64,000 nt of DNA from contig NZ_CP017448.1 of the NCBI RefSeq assembly GCF_001753165.1, positions 186,001 to 250,000 of the forward strand. The letters run 5' to 3'. The position numbers and the translations under genes were made by a program. This document shows, in pieces, positions 1 to 9,669 of this stretch. Position 1 is the stretch's first letter, and each line of letters opens with the position of its first letter. The notes beneath the pieces are model-generated. The model searched no databases and was not told where the DNA came from. It saw nothing but the letters and a program-made list of their open reading frames with translations. The DNA comes from Acidihalobacter aeolianus (GTDB lineage: Bacteria > Pseudomonadota > Gammaproteobacteria > DSM-5130 > Acidihalobacteraceae).

Positions 1-2023
1 CGATGCCGATCCGTACGTCCAGTTCGGTAAATTCGTTTTCCAGAGGGACCGGTCTGGCCAGATTGTTGCGTATCGTTTGTGCGAGTTCGTGGAGCTCGCC
101 GGGTGAATTTGCGATCCCGATGATGATGGCGAAATCGTTGTTGCCGATCCGTGCAATATGGTCTGCGAGTCCATCCGTCGGAATGCCAGCCATGCTGAGC
201 GAGGCAAGGCGTGCGGATACCTCTATGAGTATCTTGTCTCCCGCGGCACGGCCTCTGCGGTCGCTGATCGACGGATAGTTGGCGATGCTGATGGCCACAA
301 TGGCGCCCTGTTTTCCCAGATCCTCACTGCGCCGAAGTTCCTGACGTGCCCGATCCTCGAACAGGGTGCGGTTAGGGAGCCGGGTCAGTGTGTCCCAGTT
401 CGCCAGGAAACTGATCTGCTGGTCCTTTTCGATGTTTTCGAGGACCAGCGAGCAGTCGGCTGCCAGTTCGTCGAGCAGGGTCAGCTCCTGGTCGTCAAAG
501 TAGTCGTGTTCGTGGGCGTACAAGGCAATCGCGCCGATACATGAGCCACGCACCTTGAGCGGAAAGGCAGCGGCCGAATGGATGTCGGCTGCAAGCAGGC
601 CTTCGCGCCAGGGCTGCAGGCGTGGATCGTGATCGACGTCGTTGGACACCTGATGTTCGCCGGTGCGGATGGCATTGCCGACAAGTCCTCGGCCCTCGGT
701 GTCGTCGGGATCGAAGCTGACCCGGATCGAACGCACGAATGCTTCGGCCTCACCTTCATGCGCCTTGAGTCGGACGACATTGCTGGACGGCTCGATCATG
801 CCGACCCATGCGAAGCGCAGCTGTCCCTGCTCAATCACGATACGGCAGGCTTCATGTAGCAGATCTTCACGGTCGCGGATGCGGATGATGGCGCCGTTGA
901 TGGCGCTGAGTAAGCGGTAGATGCGGTTGAGCCTGGCGATGCGTTGCTGCTGTCTTGCTTGGTCGTGCGTGCGTTTCTCCAGCGCAGTGGCCATGCCGTC
1001 GAAGGTCTGGCCGAGGAATGCGATTTCGCTGGGACCACGCCTGATTCCGCTCCGCACGCTGTAATCGCCGGAGGCAATCCGTGAGGCGCTGTTCGCCAAT
1101 CGTCGAACGGGGCGCAGGATGAGCAGATCGCCGCCATACCACGCAAGCAGCAGGGTTATGAGCGCAAAAATGACCAGTGCGGCGATGTTCCAGTAAAGAG
1201 CGTGTTGCAGGGTGAGCATCTGAGTTGCCATCGGGATAGCGACGATGACGTGCAGTCCGTGTTCATCAACGCGCGTGTCCAAAGGACTCGACGTGACCGC
1301 CCAGTCATGTCCCCTGAGGTGGGTGCGGCCTACCCATGAAGTGGTTTGGAGATGTGTGCGGATGTGCCTAAGCAGCGTCTGCTCCGCATCCGCGGCATCC
1401 TGGGTTTGCGGGTAACTGGCGAGAATGTGCCCGGCTGCATTGACCAGGGTAAGGAATGCGCCATGGGGCAGGTGATCATGCGCTGCGTCGGCTACGAACT
1501 AGGCTGTGGGCATGACGGCGAACAGTATGTGAGACACAGAACCGCTCGCCCCCATGACGGGATAGGTTTCGATCAGAGAAGGTCTGCCCCGCGAAGATCG
1601 GGCGGCACGGTCATTTAGCGTGAATTGCCAGTCTGCACTTACGAGTCTTGCCAGCGGCGTTTCGGCCGCGCCGACCGTGCGCCGGTGCACGGGTAGGGCG
1701 CTGCATAGCAACCTGCCGTTGGGATTGGTGATACCGATATTGGCGAGGCGAGGTTCCTGATCCACAAAGTGACGCAGGTAGCGATCGCAGTGATGCGGCG
1801 AACTGGGCAGTTGGCGTAATCCGGCTAACAGGATCAGGGCCGTGCGCGCCTCTTCGATGGTCTTGAGTTGATTGAGGGCCTCGGTCTGACTGAGTGTGAG
1901 CGCATAGCGTTCGGCTTCGTTACGTACCGCGCTGCGCTCGATCCGGGTGCTGACGAGCATCAGCCCGAAGGCAGGTAGTAGGGCGAGACCCATGAGGGTC
2001 AGCAGGCGACCGCGTAAGCCCAT
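1..2023 (-). pseudogene. Sensor GGDEF (diguanylate cyclase-like) gene split by an in-frame amber stop; 3' end outside window
   Basis: The gene starts at an ATG at 2023 and reads 174 codons to a TAG at 1499-1501. The same frame then stays open for about 499 codons to the window edge with no other stop, so the TAG is the only interruption. Encoded order: N-terminal membrane segment, an extracytoplasmic double-Cache-like sensor region (cut by the stop), a second membrane segment near 1135-1195, HAMP near 980-1130, GAF near 440-940, and a GGDEF-type domain beginning DTLTRLPNRTLFEDR near 355-400. The signature loop reads GNNDF instead of GGDEF and the RxxD inhibitory site is absent, so cyclase activity is doubtful even if full-length protein is made. 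An EAL domain could follow outside the window. Pseudogene, sequencing error and amber readthrough are all possible. Confidence 0.75.
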
Positions 2024-2384
2024 TACCGACTCCCGGATGATGTGGCGGATTCAGTGCCCTGCTGGGCGAATCGCCATGGGAGGGGCGCAAACGGACCAAT
2101 GTTGGGCATATCTGCCATGTGTGCTGCCTCATGGGTCAATCATGGGTACTCAGCCACCGAGTGATGGGTGTAAACCCGGATTATTTTTTGTGCCTTTGGG
2201 TAAAGCGACCGCATGGGAAAATAATAGTTCATAAGTATGACTTTTCCTGGCATCCGTGGATTCTAGAATCCTGTTCGGCGGACTTTAGCCGGCTGTGGTG
2301 GTGAATCCGTGGCATACAGCAAGCAGGGTCAAGCCGTGGGCGGCGAACGTTGGCATAGTAGCGCCAGAATCGAGGGGGCAGGAC
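2024..2384. other. Intergenic region between divergent GGDEF and AraC-type genes
   Basis: No gene is supported here. The stretch around 2160-2260 is notably A+T-rich compared with its surroundings and contains a small GGGT-GTAA-ACCC hairpin followed by a T-rich run. It probably carries the divergent promoters, but no convincing -35/-10 pair was identified. Confidence 0.4.
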
Positions 2385-3254
2385 GTGAACGATGCCAAAC
2401 CAGCGGCGTACGCCGAACGTTTAGGGCGGGTGTTCGATTACATCGCCGAGCATCTGGCAGAGGAGCTGTCGGTGGAACGCCTGAGCCGGGTGGCGAATTT
2501 CTCGAAGTTTCATTTCCACCGGCAGTTTTCGCTGTACGCCGGCATCAGCGTCGCGCGCTACATCCAGTTGATGCGGTTGAGGCAGGCCTCTTACCGCCTG
2601 GCGTTCGGTGCGGATTCGCGCATTACCGACATCGCCCTTGATGCGGGTTTCGAGAATCCGGAGTCGTTCTGCCGTGCGTTCAAGCAGGCCTTCGGCCAGA
2701 CGCCCTCGCAATTCAGGAAGAGCCCGGCCTGGCAGCCGTGGAACGAGCGTTACCGTTTGCCGATCAGACAGAGGACACAGACCATGGACGTGAATATCGT
2801 CGAGTTCCCACAAACCCTGCTGGCCACCGTGGAGCATCGCGGCCACCCCGACAGCGTCAACGACGCCGCGATGCGACTCATCGAGTGGCGTAAGACGAGT
2901 GGGCTGTCGCCGGTCGGGAGCAGCGGGACCTTCGGCATCGCCTACGATGATCCCCACACGACGCCGCCCGAGGATTTCCGCTTCGACGTATGCGGTTCGG
3001 TGGCGCAACCCATTCCCGAGGACAATCCGCAGGACGTGGTGAACCGGGAGATTCCGGGCGGGCGCTGTGCCGTGGTGCGCCATCACGGTTCGCACCAGGG
3101 GATCGGGGAGGTCGCCTACTACCTCTATCGCGACTGGCTGCCGGCAAGCGGTGAGGAACTGCGCGATTTCCCGTTGTTCTTCCGCTACCGCAATCTGCTG
3201 CCGGAGACGCCGGAGCACGCACTGGTCACGGACGTGTATCTGCCGCTGAAGTGA
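2385..3254 (+). CDS. AraC-family regulator with C-terminal GyrI-like effector domain
   Basis: The product is 289 aa from the GTG at 2385, which has an AGGGGG ribosome-binding site just upstream; the frame also opens earlier, but without a good site. Residues about 12-115 form two helix-turn-helix units of AraC type (LSVERLSRVANFSKFHFHR and ITDIALDAGFENPESFCRAFK). Residues about 130-289 match the GyrI/SbmC-like small-molecule-binding fold (MDVNIVEFPQTLLATVEHRG at its start). This Rob/BmrR-like architecture is typical of regulators that sense hydrophobic or drug-like ligands. The ligand and targets are unknown. The gene is convergent with the pirin gene. Confidence 0.88.
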   Translation: MNDAKPAAYAERLGRVFDYIAEHLAEELSVERLSRVANFSKFHFHRQFSLYAGISVARYIQLMRLRQASYRLAFGADSRITDIALDAGFENPESFCRAFKQAFGQTPSQFRKSPAWQPWNERYRLPIRQRTQTMDVNIVEFPQTLLATVEHRGHPDSVNDAAMRLIEWRKTSGLSPVGSSGTFGIAYDDPHTTPPEDFRFDVCGSVAQPIPEDNPQDVVNREIPGGRCAVVRHHGSHQGIGEVAYYLYRDWLPASGEELRDFPLFFRYRNLLPETPEHALVTDVYLPLK

Positions 3255-3295
3255 GCGGCGTTCGGGGAGCCTGCGAAAGCAGTGCGGAAAGGTGT

Positions 3296-3313
3296 GGCGC
3301 CCCTGGGGGCGCC
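3296..3313. terminator. GC-rich hairpin between convergent genes
   Basis: A near-perfect GGCGCCCC/GGGGCGCC hairpin lies between the AraC-type gene and the convergent pirin gene. It has no T-tract on either strand, so it is only a weak candidate bidirectional terminator. Confidence 0.3.
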
Positions 3314-3323
3314 GCGGAACGGC

Positions 3324-4199
3324 TCAGCCCATCGCGCCGAAACGGCCGCGGTTGAAGTCGTCGATGGCGTGCATGATCTCCTCGCGCGAGTTCATCACGA
3401 AGGGTCCGTAACCCACCACCGGCTCGTCGATCGGCTCGCCGGCGAGCAGCAGCAGCTTGGCCTCGTCGTCGGCAGAGATATCGAGGCCGCTGCCGGCCGT
3501 GGACAGGGTCGCCATCTCGGCGTGGCGCAACACTTTGTCGCCGTTGATGCGTACCGTGCCGGCCATCACTACCACGATCACGCTCCAGCCCTCCGGCTGC
3601 GGCAGTTCGGCCGTGGCGCCGGCTTGCAGGCGCACGTCCCACACGTTCATCGCCGTGTAGGTCACGGCCGGACCGCGCTGGCCGGAGAATTCGCCGGCGA
3701 TGACGCGGACGAGTCCGGCATCGTCGGGCAATGGCACCGCGGGGATCTGGGCGGCGGTGATGCCCTGGTAATGCGCCGGAGTCATCTTGTCCTTGGCCGG
3801 CAGGTTGACCCATAGCTGCGCGACCTCGAAACGTCCGCCGGTCCGGCTGTACGCCGCGGAGTGGAATTCCTCGTGCAGGATGCCGCCGCCGGCGGTCATC
3901 CACTGCACGTCGCCGGGGCCGATGATGCCGCCGGCGCCGGTCGAATCGCGGTGCTCCACCTCGCCGTCGTAGACGATGGTCACGGTCTCGAAGCCGCGGT
4001 GTGGGTGTTCGCCCACGCCGCGCCGACCGCCCGGGTTGGGGCTGAATTCATAGGGAGCTGCGTAGTCGAGCATCAGGAACGGGCTGCGTCGGGACACTTC
4101 GGGGCCGTTGTAGCCGAACATGCCGTGTACCGGAAAGCCGTCGCCAACCCAGTGGCGGTCGGGTGCGCTGCTGGTGTCGAGAATGGTTTTCGTGCTCAT
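3324..4199 (-). CDS. Pirin family protein
   Basis: The product is 291 aa from the ATG at 4199, preceded by GGAG at good spacing; an upstream extension would run into the divergent LysR promoter. It is a bicupin pirin: the N-terminal cupin carries the family signature HPHRGFETVTIVYDGEVEHRD with HPHRG and H.D metal ligands, followed by GDVQWMTAGGGILHEE. The C-terminal cupin is more degenerate. Family members bind iron and some act as quercetin dioxygenases. The gene is divergent from a LysR regulator only about 140 bp away, an arrangement often seen for pirins, so that regulator probably controls it. Confidence 0.92.
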   Translation of the reverse strand: MSTKTILDTSSAPDRHWVGDGFPVHGMFGYNGPEVSRRSPFLMLDYAAPYEFSPNPGGRRGVGEHPHRGFETVTIVYDGEVEHRDSTGAGGIIGPGDVQWMTAGGGILHEEFHSAAYSRTGGRFEVAQLWVNLPAKDKMTPAHYQGITAAQIPAVPLPDDAGLVRVIAGEFSGQRGPAVTYTAMNVWDVRLQAGATAELPQPEGWSVIVVVMAGTVRINGDKVLRHAEMATLSTAGSGLDISADDEAKLLLLAGEPIDEPVVGYGPFVMNSREEIMHAIDDFNRGRFGAMG

Positions 4200-4338
4200 G
4201 GCGAAGCTCCTGGCTAAGTGCTGGGAGCCGAGTGGCTCCAATGCAATGCATAATGAAGCCGGGACGATGCCAAGAAAAGTTGGCAAAATCGGGTTTCATC
4301 GTTCCATTGGCGGGACAATGAGGCGAGGTGCATATCGC

Positions 4339-5268
4339 ATGAAGGATCTCAATGATCTGGCCTATTTCGCCGCCGTCGCCGAACACGGCGGCTTCGCCCC
4401 GGCTGGGCGCGCGCTGCGCGTGCCGAAGTCCAAGCTCAGCCGACGCGTCGCGCAGCTGGAGGAGCGCCTCGGCGTGCGCCTGCTGCAGCGCACCACGCGG
4501 CGCTTCGCCCTCACCGAGGTCGGTGCCGCGTATCTGCGCCATTGTCGCGCCATGTTGGCCGAGGCCGAGCAGGCCGAGGCGGTGATCGCGGAGCAGACCT
4601 CGGAGCCGAGTGGCTGCGTGCGTCTCAGTTGCCCGCCGACCCTGCTGCACTCGGCAGTGGGGGACATGCTGACTCGGTTCCTGAATGCCTGGCCCAAGGT
4701 GTCGCTGCACGTGCAGGCCAGCAACCGCAGCGTCGACGTCTGGCAGGACGGGGTGGATTTTGCGCTACGGGTGCGTAGCGCCGAGGCCGAGTTGCCCGGT
4801 GATGAGGTGATCAGGCCACTGGCCGTCAGCCCTCACGTCCTTGTCTGTGCGCCCGCGTTGCTGACCAATGCGCCGCCACCGGCCGTGCCGCGAGACCTGG
4901 CACGCCTGCCTTCGCTTGGTCTCGGCAATGCGCCGGAACAGAATGTCTGGACGCTGCTCGGACCGGATGGCGAGCGGGAGGAGGTGGCGCACCGACCGCG
5001 CCTGGTGGTAGACGATATGAACGCGCTGCTCAATGCGGCGGTCAGTGGCGTGGGCTGCGCGGAACTGCCCTTGCTTACGGTACATGAGGCACTGCAACGG
5101 GGTGAATTGCAGCGACTGCTACCCGGTTGGACCTCGCCAGAAGGGCATATCCATGCCGCCTACGCCAGTCGCCGGGGCATGCGACCCGCGGTGCGCAAGG
5201 TATTGGACGCTCTGGTGGAGGGTTTCGCACGTCTTGCCGACGAGGGGCGTTGCTTGTCTGCGCCATGA
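4339..5268 (+). CDS. LysR-family transcriptional regulator
   Basis: The product is 309 aa from the ATG at 4339, with GAGGTG 8 bp upstream. The N-terminal winged helix is typical (MKDLNDLAYFAAVAEHGGFAPAGRALRVPKSKLSRRVAQLEERLGVRLL), followed by a linker helix and a periplasmic-binding-like effector domain from about residue 90. It belongs to the large group of LysR regulators that sit divergently to oxidoreductase, pirin or quinone-related genes. The shared 140 bp region with the pirin gene makes the pirin its likely target. The inducer is unknown. Confidence 0.92.
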   Translation: MKDLNDLAYFAAVAEHGGFAPAGRALRVPKSKLSRRVAQLEERLGVRLLQRTTRRFALTEVGAAYLRHCRAMLAEAEQAEAVIAEQTSEPSGCVRLSCPPTLLHSAVGDMLTRFLNAWPKVSLHVQASNRSVDVWQDGVDFALRVRSAEAELPGDEVIRPLAVSPHVLVCAPALLTNAPPPAVPRDLARLPSLGLGNAPEQNVWTLLGPDGEREEVAHRPRLVVDDMNALLNAAVSGVGCAELPLLTVHEALQRGELQRLLPGWTSPEGHIHAAYASRRGMRPAVRKVLDALVEGFARLADEGRCLSAP

Positions 5269-5403
5269 AGTGTGGACACGCTCAAGCTGTATGTGGGGTT
5301 TTCATTGCCGCGATAAGGTCACACAATGCAGTGAAAATGGAACCGACGTGGTTTTGTTGTAAGGATTTAGAACTATAAATCACGACAGATCTGGAGCTTT
5401 CGC

Positions 5404-6918
5404 ATGAAGAAAGCCTTTGCAACGCTGGTTGTGCTTGTCGCACTCATTGCGGCTGCCGCAGGCCTGGGCCCGCTCTACACCAGCCGGCTGGTCGATCGCC
5501 AGCTCACGACCCTGGTTGCGCAAATCGACCATGAGGGTGTGTTCGCCGCAAGCTATGCGCCAGGGGCGAAAGGTTGGTTCTCGCAGCAGGACACGATTAC
5601 GCTCACCCCGGTCGACAAGCGTCTGACCCAGCTGGAGCAGGGCCGGCAGCAACCAATCGTGTTGCATTTGCATGTCGCCTACGGGCCTTTGCCGTTCGCC
5701 GCCTGGAGACGCGATGGTGTCAGCCTGATGCCGGTTGGTGCCGTTGTGGATACCCGGGTTGCCGGGCTTGACCGGCTGCTGAGTCAGGCGGGTAGCAGCT
5801 ATCAGGTACGCGATGTAGTGACATTGACCGGTGGTAATACCTTCACGCTACGGGTGAGCCCCGGTCACATGACCGACCAGCAGGGTGCCGTGCTGAACTG
5901 GGCCGGTTCCGAGCTTATTCTTAACGCGACAGGGAGTCGTCTGAACGGACACGGGCGCAGCGGCGTGATTACGGTTTCCGCTGCAGGGGCGTCGCAGGCG
6001 AAGATCGTTATCGATCCGGTGGCGGTGGACATCCCGCATCTGCGCATGGTCAATGGGCAGGCCGTCGGCAAGGTCAGTGTGAGATGGGGCGGAATGCACG
6101 CCAATAACCTGCCAGAAAAGAACCGACCGCCCATGGATGTCGCGCTCGAAGGCATGGCCATGTCGCTCGATACCCACATGGTGCAGGGTATCGCTGCCGG
6201 CAAGGGCACCCTGACGTTGGCCGGATTGACCGTTCGTCCTGCTGCCGCGGACGCTGGGCCTGCCTTCTCGCTGCACCGGCTTTCGCTGAGTAGTTCGACC
6301 ACCGACCCCAGCCAGGGCTATACGGATTCCAGTGTGGTGTGGAACGTGCAACGTATCGACGTGGGCGGGAGTGAATACAGCCCGGCGCTGCTGGCGGTGC
6401 GTCTGGACCATCTTTACGTGCCCGCGCTGATCGATGCGATGCGGACGTTGCGCGAGGCGCAACCGGCATTGCAGGCGCAAAACGGCGAACCGCCCAGGCT
6501 GGCGATGCAACGGCTGCTGGGGCTCATTACTCCCTCGGCGCAGTCGATGCTCGCGCACCGTCCGGTGCTCCATCTGGTCGGACTGCATCTGGGCACACCG
6601 CAGGGCGCGTTGGACGGTTCGGGCGATGCCGAGCTCGAACCCAGTGGTGGGGCGACTCCCTCGCTGACCACCTTGCCGGATGATTTGGTCGCGCATCTAA
6701 CACTGAACTTGCCGACATCGCTGGCACGCGAGCTGGCCGCGATGATGTTGGCCCGTCAAGGCGTACCGGCAGACCAGCTCGCGCAAGATGCGCAGCAATA
6801 TCTCGGCGCCCTTGCGGCTCAGGGGCTGCTGCGCAGCGAGAGCGCGGGGTATGCAGTCGACCTCGTCTACCGCCATGGACAGGTCACGGTGAACGGACGG
6901 CCGCTCGGGGCGCATTGA
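5404..6918 (+). CDS. YdgA-like DUF945 family protein
   Basis: The product is 504 aa, with GGAG upstream of the ATG. An N-terminal hydrophobic segment (MKKAFATLVVLVALIAAAAGLG) acts as a signal anchor. The rest resembles the DUF945/YdgA family: YTSRLVDRQL near the N-terminus, long amphipathic beta-rich repeats, and a C-terminal region ending in VDLVYRHGQVTVNGRPL. Such proteins are periplasmic and anchored in the inner membrane; their function is not well defined. The gene stands alone between the LysR regulator and an EamA transporter. Confidence 0.8.
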   Translation: MKKAFATLVVLVALIAAAAGLGPLYTSRLVDRQLTTLVAQIDHEGVFAASYAPGAKGWFSQQDTITLTPVDKRLTQLEQGRQQPIVLHLHVAYGPLPFAAWRRDGVSLMPVGAVVDTRVAGLDRLLSQAGSSYQVRDVVTLTGGNTFTLRVSPGHMTDQQGAVLNWAGSELILNATGSRLNGHGRSGVITVSAAGASQAKIVIDPVAVDIPHLRMVNGQAVGKVSVRWGGMHANNLPEKNRPPMDVALEGMAMSLDTHMVQGIAAGKGTLTLAGLTVRPAAADAGPAFSLHRLSLSSSTTDPSQGYTDSSVVWNVQRIDVGGSEYSPALLAVRLDHLYVPALIDAMRTLREAQPALQAQNGEPPRLAMQRLLGLITPSAQSMLAHRPVLHLVGLHLGTPQGALDGSGDAELEPSGGATPSLTTLPDDLVAHLTLNLPTSLARELAAMMLARQGVPADQLAQDAQQYLGALAAQGLLRSESAGYAVDLVYRHGQVTVNGRPLGAH

Positions 6919-6996
6919 GCCGACCCTAGCAAGAAACGGAGTGCGTGGCGGGGGCCATGGGCGCAGAATACGCGCCTCACACACCGGCCCGCCCGC

Positions 6997-7914
6997 ATGC
7001 CCCTCAACAGTCTGCTGCGCCTGCTGCTGCTTGCCGCCCTGTGGGGTGGGAGTTTTCTGTTCCTGCGAATTTCGGCGCCGGTGCTCGGCATCGTCACCAC
7101 GGCCTTCGGCCGCGTGATGCTCGGCGCACTCGGGTTGCTGGTCTGGTTGGCGATCATGCGCGTGCCGCTGCGCTTCTCCGGCCGTTTCTGGGTGGTGGCG
7201 GCTATCGGTACGTTGACCTCGGGCCTGCCCTTCCTGCTCTACTCGGCCGCCGCGCAAGTCCTGCCCGCGGCGTACAGCTCGATACTCAATGCGATGACGC
7301 CGCTCATGGGCGTGCTTATCGGCGGTACCTTTTTCGGCGAGCAGGTGACGCCGAAAAAGGTGTTGGGCGTATTCATGGGGCTGGGCGGCGTGGTGGTGCT
7401 GAGCGAAACCGGACCGGTGGCGCTGAACGCGACCACGGCCCTGGCCGTGGCGGCGTGTCTGATGGCAACGGTGTGCTATGCCTTGTCGGGCTTCCTCACC
7501 AAGCGATTGATCTCGGACCACGGTACCATCGACAACCGCGCCGTGGCCTTCGGCAGCCAGGTCGGCGGCGTCATCGTACTGGCGCCCTTCATGCTGTGGC
7601 AGAGCTACGCCGCGCCGCTGGCGTGGTCGCAGGTCGGAGCCGAGGTCTGGGTGTCGATGCTGGGACTGGGCCTGCTATGCACCTCGTTCGCCTACATCCT
7701 GTTCTTCCGCTTGATTTCCGAGATTGGGGCGCTGAGTACGCTGACGGTGACCTTTCTCATTCCGCTGTTTGGCGTGTTGTGGGGCTGGCTGCTGCTGCAC
7801 GAGCGGCTGTCGCTCGGCTACGCCCTCGGCGGGGGGTTGATCATGCTTGCGCTGCTGCTGGTGCTGCCGGTGTTCGGTCGGCTGGGCCGCTCGCTTGCGC
7901 CGCGACCTGACTGA
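6997..7914 (+). CDS. EamA/DMT-family transporter
   Basis: The product is 305 aa with about ten hydrophobic helices arranged as two EamA repeats (residues about 6-140 and 150-290). The N-terminal ALWGGSFLFLRISAPV segment and the central P-containing helices are typical of the drug/metabolite transporter superfamily. The substrate cannot be told from sequence. The intergenic gap to the DUF945 gene is short, about 78 bp, but no operon is established. Confidence 0.88.
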   Translation: MPLNSLLRLLLLAALWGGSFLFLRISAPVLGIVTTAFGRVMLGALGLLVWLAIMRVPLRFSGRFWVVAAIGTLTSGLPFLLYSAAAQVLPAAYSSILNAMTPLMGVLIGGTFFGEQVTPKKVLGVFMGLGGVVVLSETGPVALNATTALAVAACLMATVCYALSGFLTKRLISDHGTIDNRAVAFGSQVGGVIVLAPFMLWQSYAAPLAWSQVGAEVWVSMLGLGLLCTSFAYILFFRLISEIGALSTLTVTFLIPLFGVLWGWLLLHERLSLGYALGGGLIMLALLLVLPVFGRLGRSLAPRPD

Positions 7915-8044
7915 AGCTGCGCCCTTGTCGCATTGCCGACAAATCCGCTTGTCGACGACGATTAAAATTCCTTGTAATTCAATGGTCACGCTACCGGCGC
8001 GGTACTTGCTTGGTTAGTCCGCGCACCCCAAGCTCGGACTGGTC

Positions 8045-8407
8045 ATGCTGCAAAACCGGATCGCCCAGTGGGCGGCGCATACGCCGCTCAAGCCCATCGA
8101 GGTGGACTGCGTCACCGCGGTGATGCTCAAAATCCTCGATGGCAAATGCAAGATGGACCTACAGGAAAAGGCCGTCATGGCATGGCTCTACGAAGCCGTC
8201 CGTAGACAGTCCGGTGAGGTGCTCAACCCGGCCCTGCATACGCTGATCGCCAAGGCGCGCGATCGTCTGGATGAAACACTGCGAGAGACGATTTACGAGC
8301 AGCGGGTGCTGGCCGAAACGATGATCTCGCGACCGACGATGAAGGCCTTCAAGGCGATGCTGCGCGAGCGGGGTTTGTTCGAACTGGCGGCGGAGGCCGA
8401 GGCATGA
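8045..8407 (+). CDS. Conserved hypothetical protein, first gene of a GST operon
   Basis: The product is 120 aa, soluble and mostly helical, with charged helices and no signal peptide or known motif that I recognise. Its stop codon overlaps the ATG of the glutathione S-transferase gene by 4 bp, so the two are translationally coupled. No function can be proposed beyond the link to the following genes. Confidence 0.75.
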   Translation: MLQNRIAQWAAHTPLKPIEVDCVTAVMLKILDGKCKMDLQEKAVMAWLYEAVRRQSGEVLNPALHTLIAKARDRLDETLRETIYEQRVLAETMISRPTMKAFKAMLRERGLFELAAEAEA

Positions 8408-9063
8408 ATATGCGTTTCTACATGACGCCGGGCTCCTGCAGCACCGGCATCCACATCCTGTTGGAAGAGATCGGACTGGTGTTCGAGGCCTATACGGTTA
8501 ACCTGCTTGCGGGTGACCAGCACGCTCCGGCTTACCGCGCACTGAATCCCAAGGGCACCATCCCTACCCTGGTGCGCACGGACGGTACGGCGCTGACCGA
8601 TTTCCAGGCCATCGCCTGGTGGCTGGCGCGTAACCATCCTCGGCGCGGCTTGCTCCCGGATACGCCCGATGACGAAGCACGGGTGCTGGAGGTGATGAAC
8701 TATGCCGTCGGCACCCTACATGCCCAGGGCTTCGCGCGCATTTTCACGGCCGATACCTTCGCGCCGGATGCGGCGGGTCAGGAGGAAGTGGCGGCTCGGG
8801 GCCGGCGGATCGTCGAACAGGGTTTTACCCTGATCGAGGCGCTCCTGGCCGGGCACGAATATGTGGTCGGGCGCTTCGGCATCGCAGATGCTGCGCTGTT
8901 CTACAACGAATTCTGGGCCGATCGCATCGGCATTCCCCTGCCATACCATTGCCGTGCGCACTATCAACGGCTGCTCGAGCGCCCTGCGGTCCGTCAGGTG
9001 CTGGTGGAGGAAGGGTATGGCTCAATCTATCGCGAACAGGAGCGGGTCGATGCAATTGCGTGA
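8404..9063 (+). CDS. Glutathione S-transferase family protein
   Basis: The product is 219 aa. The N-terminal thioredoxin-like domain has the GST pattern: MRFYMTPGSCSTGIHILLEEIGL with SCS near the usual catalytic Ser/Cys, NPKGTIPTLV with the cis-proline, and TDFQAIAWWLA. The C-terminal all-helical domain includes VGRFGIADAALFYNEFW, where the N-capping GIADA motif is clear. It overlaps both flanking genes (4 bp upstream, 14 bp downstream), so all three probably form one transcript. The substrate is unknown. Confidence 0.9.
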   Translation: MNMRFYMTPGSCSTGIHILLEEIGLVFEAYTVNLLAGDQHAPAYRALNPKGTIPTLVRTDGTALTDFQAIAWWLARNHPRRGLLPDTPDDEARVLEVMNYAVGTLHAQGFARIFTADTFAPDAAGQEEVAARGRRIVEQGFTLIEALLAGHEYVVGRFGIADAALFYNEFWADRIGIPLPYHCRAHYQRLLERPAVRQVLVEEGYGSIYREQERVDAIA

Positions 9064-9562
9064 TCTGTTCGGCGACGTCCCCGTCAGCGGCGAGGGCGTG
9101 GTTCCCATGGAACTACAGAAACTACTGCGCGAGCCGTTGGACGTGTATGCCGACCCGGCGCGCACCGAACGTCTGCTCCTCGCCGCGCGCGCTCAGTTTC
9201 CCGAGCGTCTGGAACTGGCCGTGGCGCTGTATAAGATGTACGCGTACTCGAACCGATTCGAGGCATCGCGCGCATTGATCGCGGAGGTGCTGGAGCGCTC
9301 TGCCGCGGAGGCCGGTTTTTCAGCCGATTGGCGCCAGCTCGGGCCTGACAGCGCTGCGTGGCATCCCGCACGGGGGGCGGTGCGCTGCTATCTCTACACC
9401 CTCAAGGCCCTCGGCTTCGTCAGCCTGCGCCAAGGCGAGGCCGAGGCTGCGCACGCCGTGTTGAGCCACCTGCGCACGCTCGATCCGCAGGATCAGGTCG
9501 GCGGCAACGTGGTCTACGAAATGGCGGTGCGCCTGCTCGACGACGAGGAAGACGCGGCCTGA
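9050..9562 (+). CDS. TPR-like helical hypothetical protein, third gene of the GST operon
   Basis: The product is 170 aa from the ATG at 9050, which overlaps the end of the GST gene; an AGGAG-type site lies inside that gene. The protein is soluble and helical, with two helix-turn-helix pairs reminiscent of tetratricopeptide repeats (around LAVALYKMYAYSNRFEASRALI and YLYTLKALGFVSLRQGEAEAAHAVL). The family is not one I recognise. Tight coupling suggests it works with the GST and the 120 aa protein. Confidence 0.75.
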   Translation: MQLRDLFGDVPVSGEGVVPMELQKLLREPLDVYADPARTERLLLAARAQFPERLELAVALYKMYAYSNRFEASRALIAEVLERSAAEAGFSADWRQLGPDSAAWHPARGAVRCYLYTLKALGFVSLRQGEAEAAHAVLSHLRTLDPQDQVGGNVVYEMAVRLLDDEEDAA

Positions 9563-9669
9563 CGCCCCCGCGTACGCCGCCACAATTGATACCGGTCAAT
9601 GCGCCCACCGTCCATTAGCCAGAAAATGCTCCTGGGTACAATTCGGCCTGTGCGGTAAGGGCGAAGACG

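Noticed and set aside
5848-6696. 282 aa minus-strand frame
   Set aside because: Antisense to the DUF945 gene and compositionally like other antisense frames.
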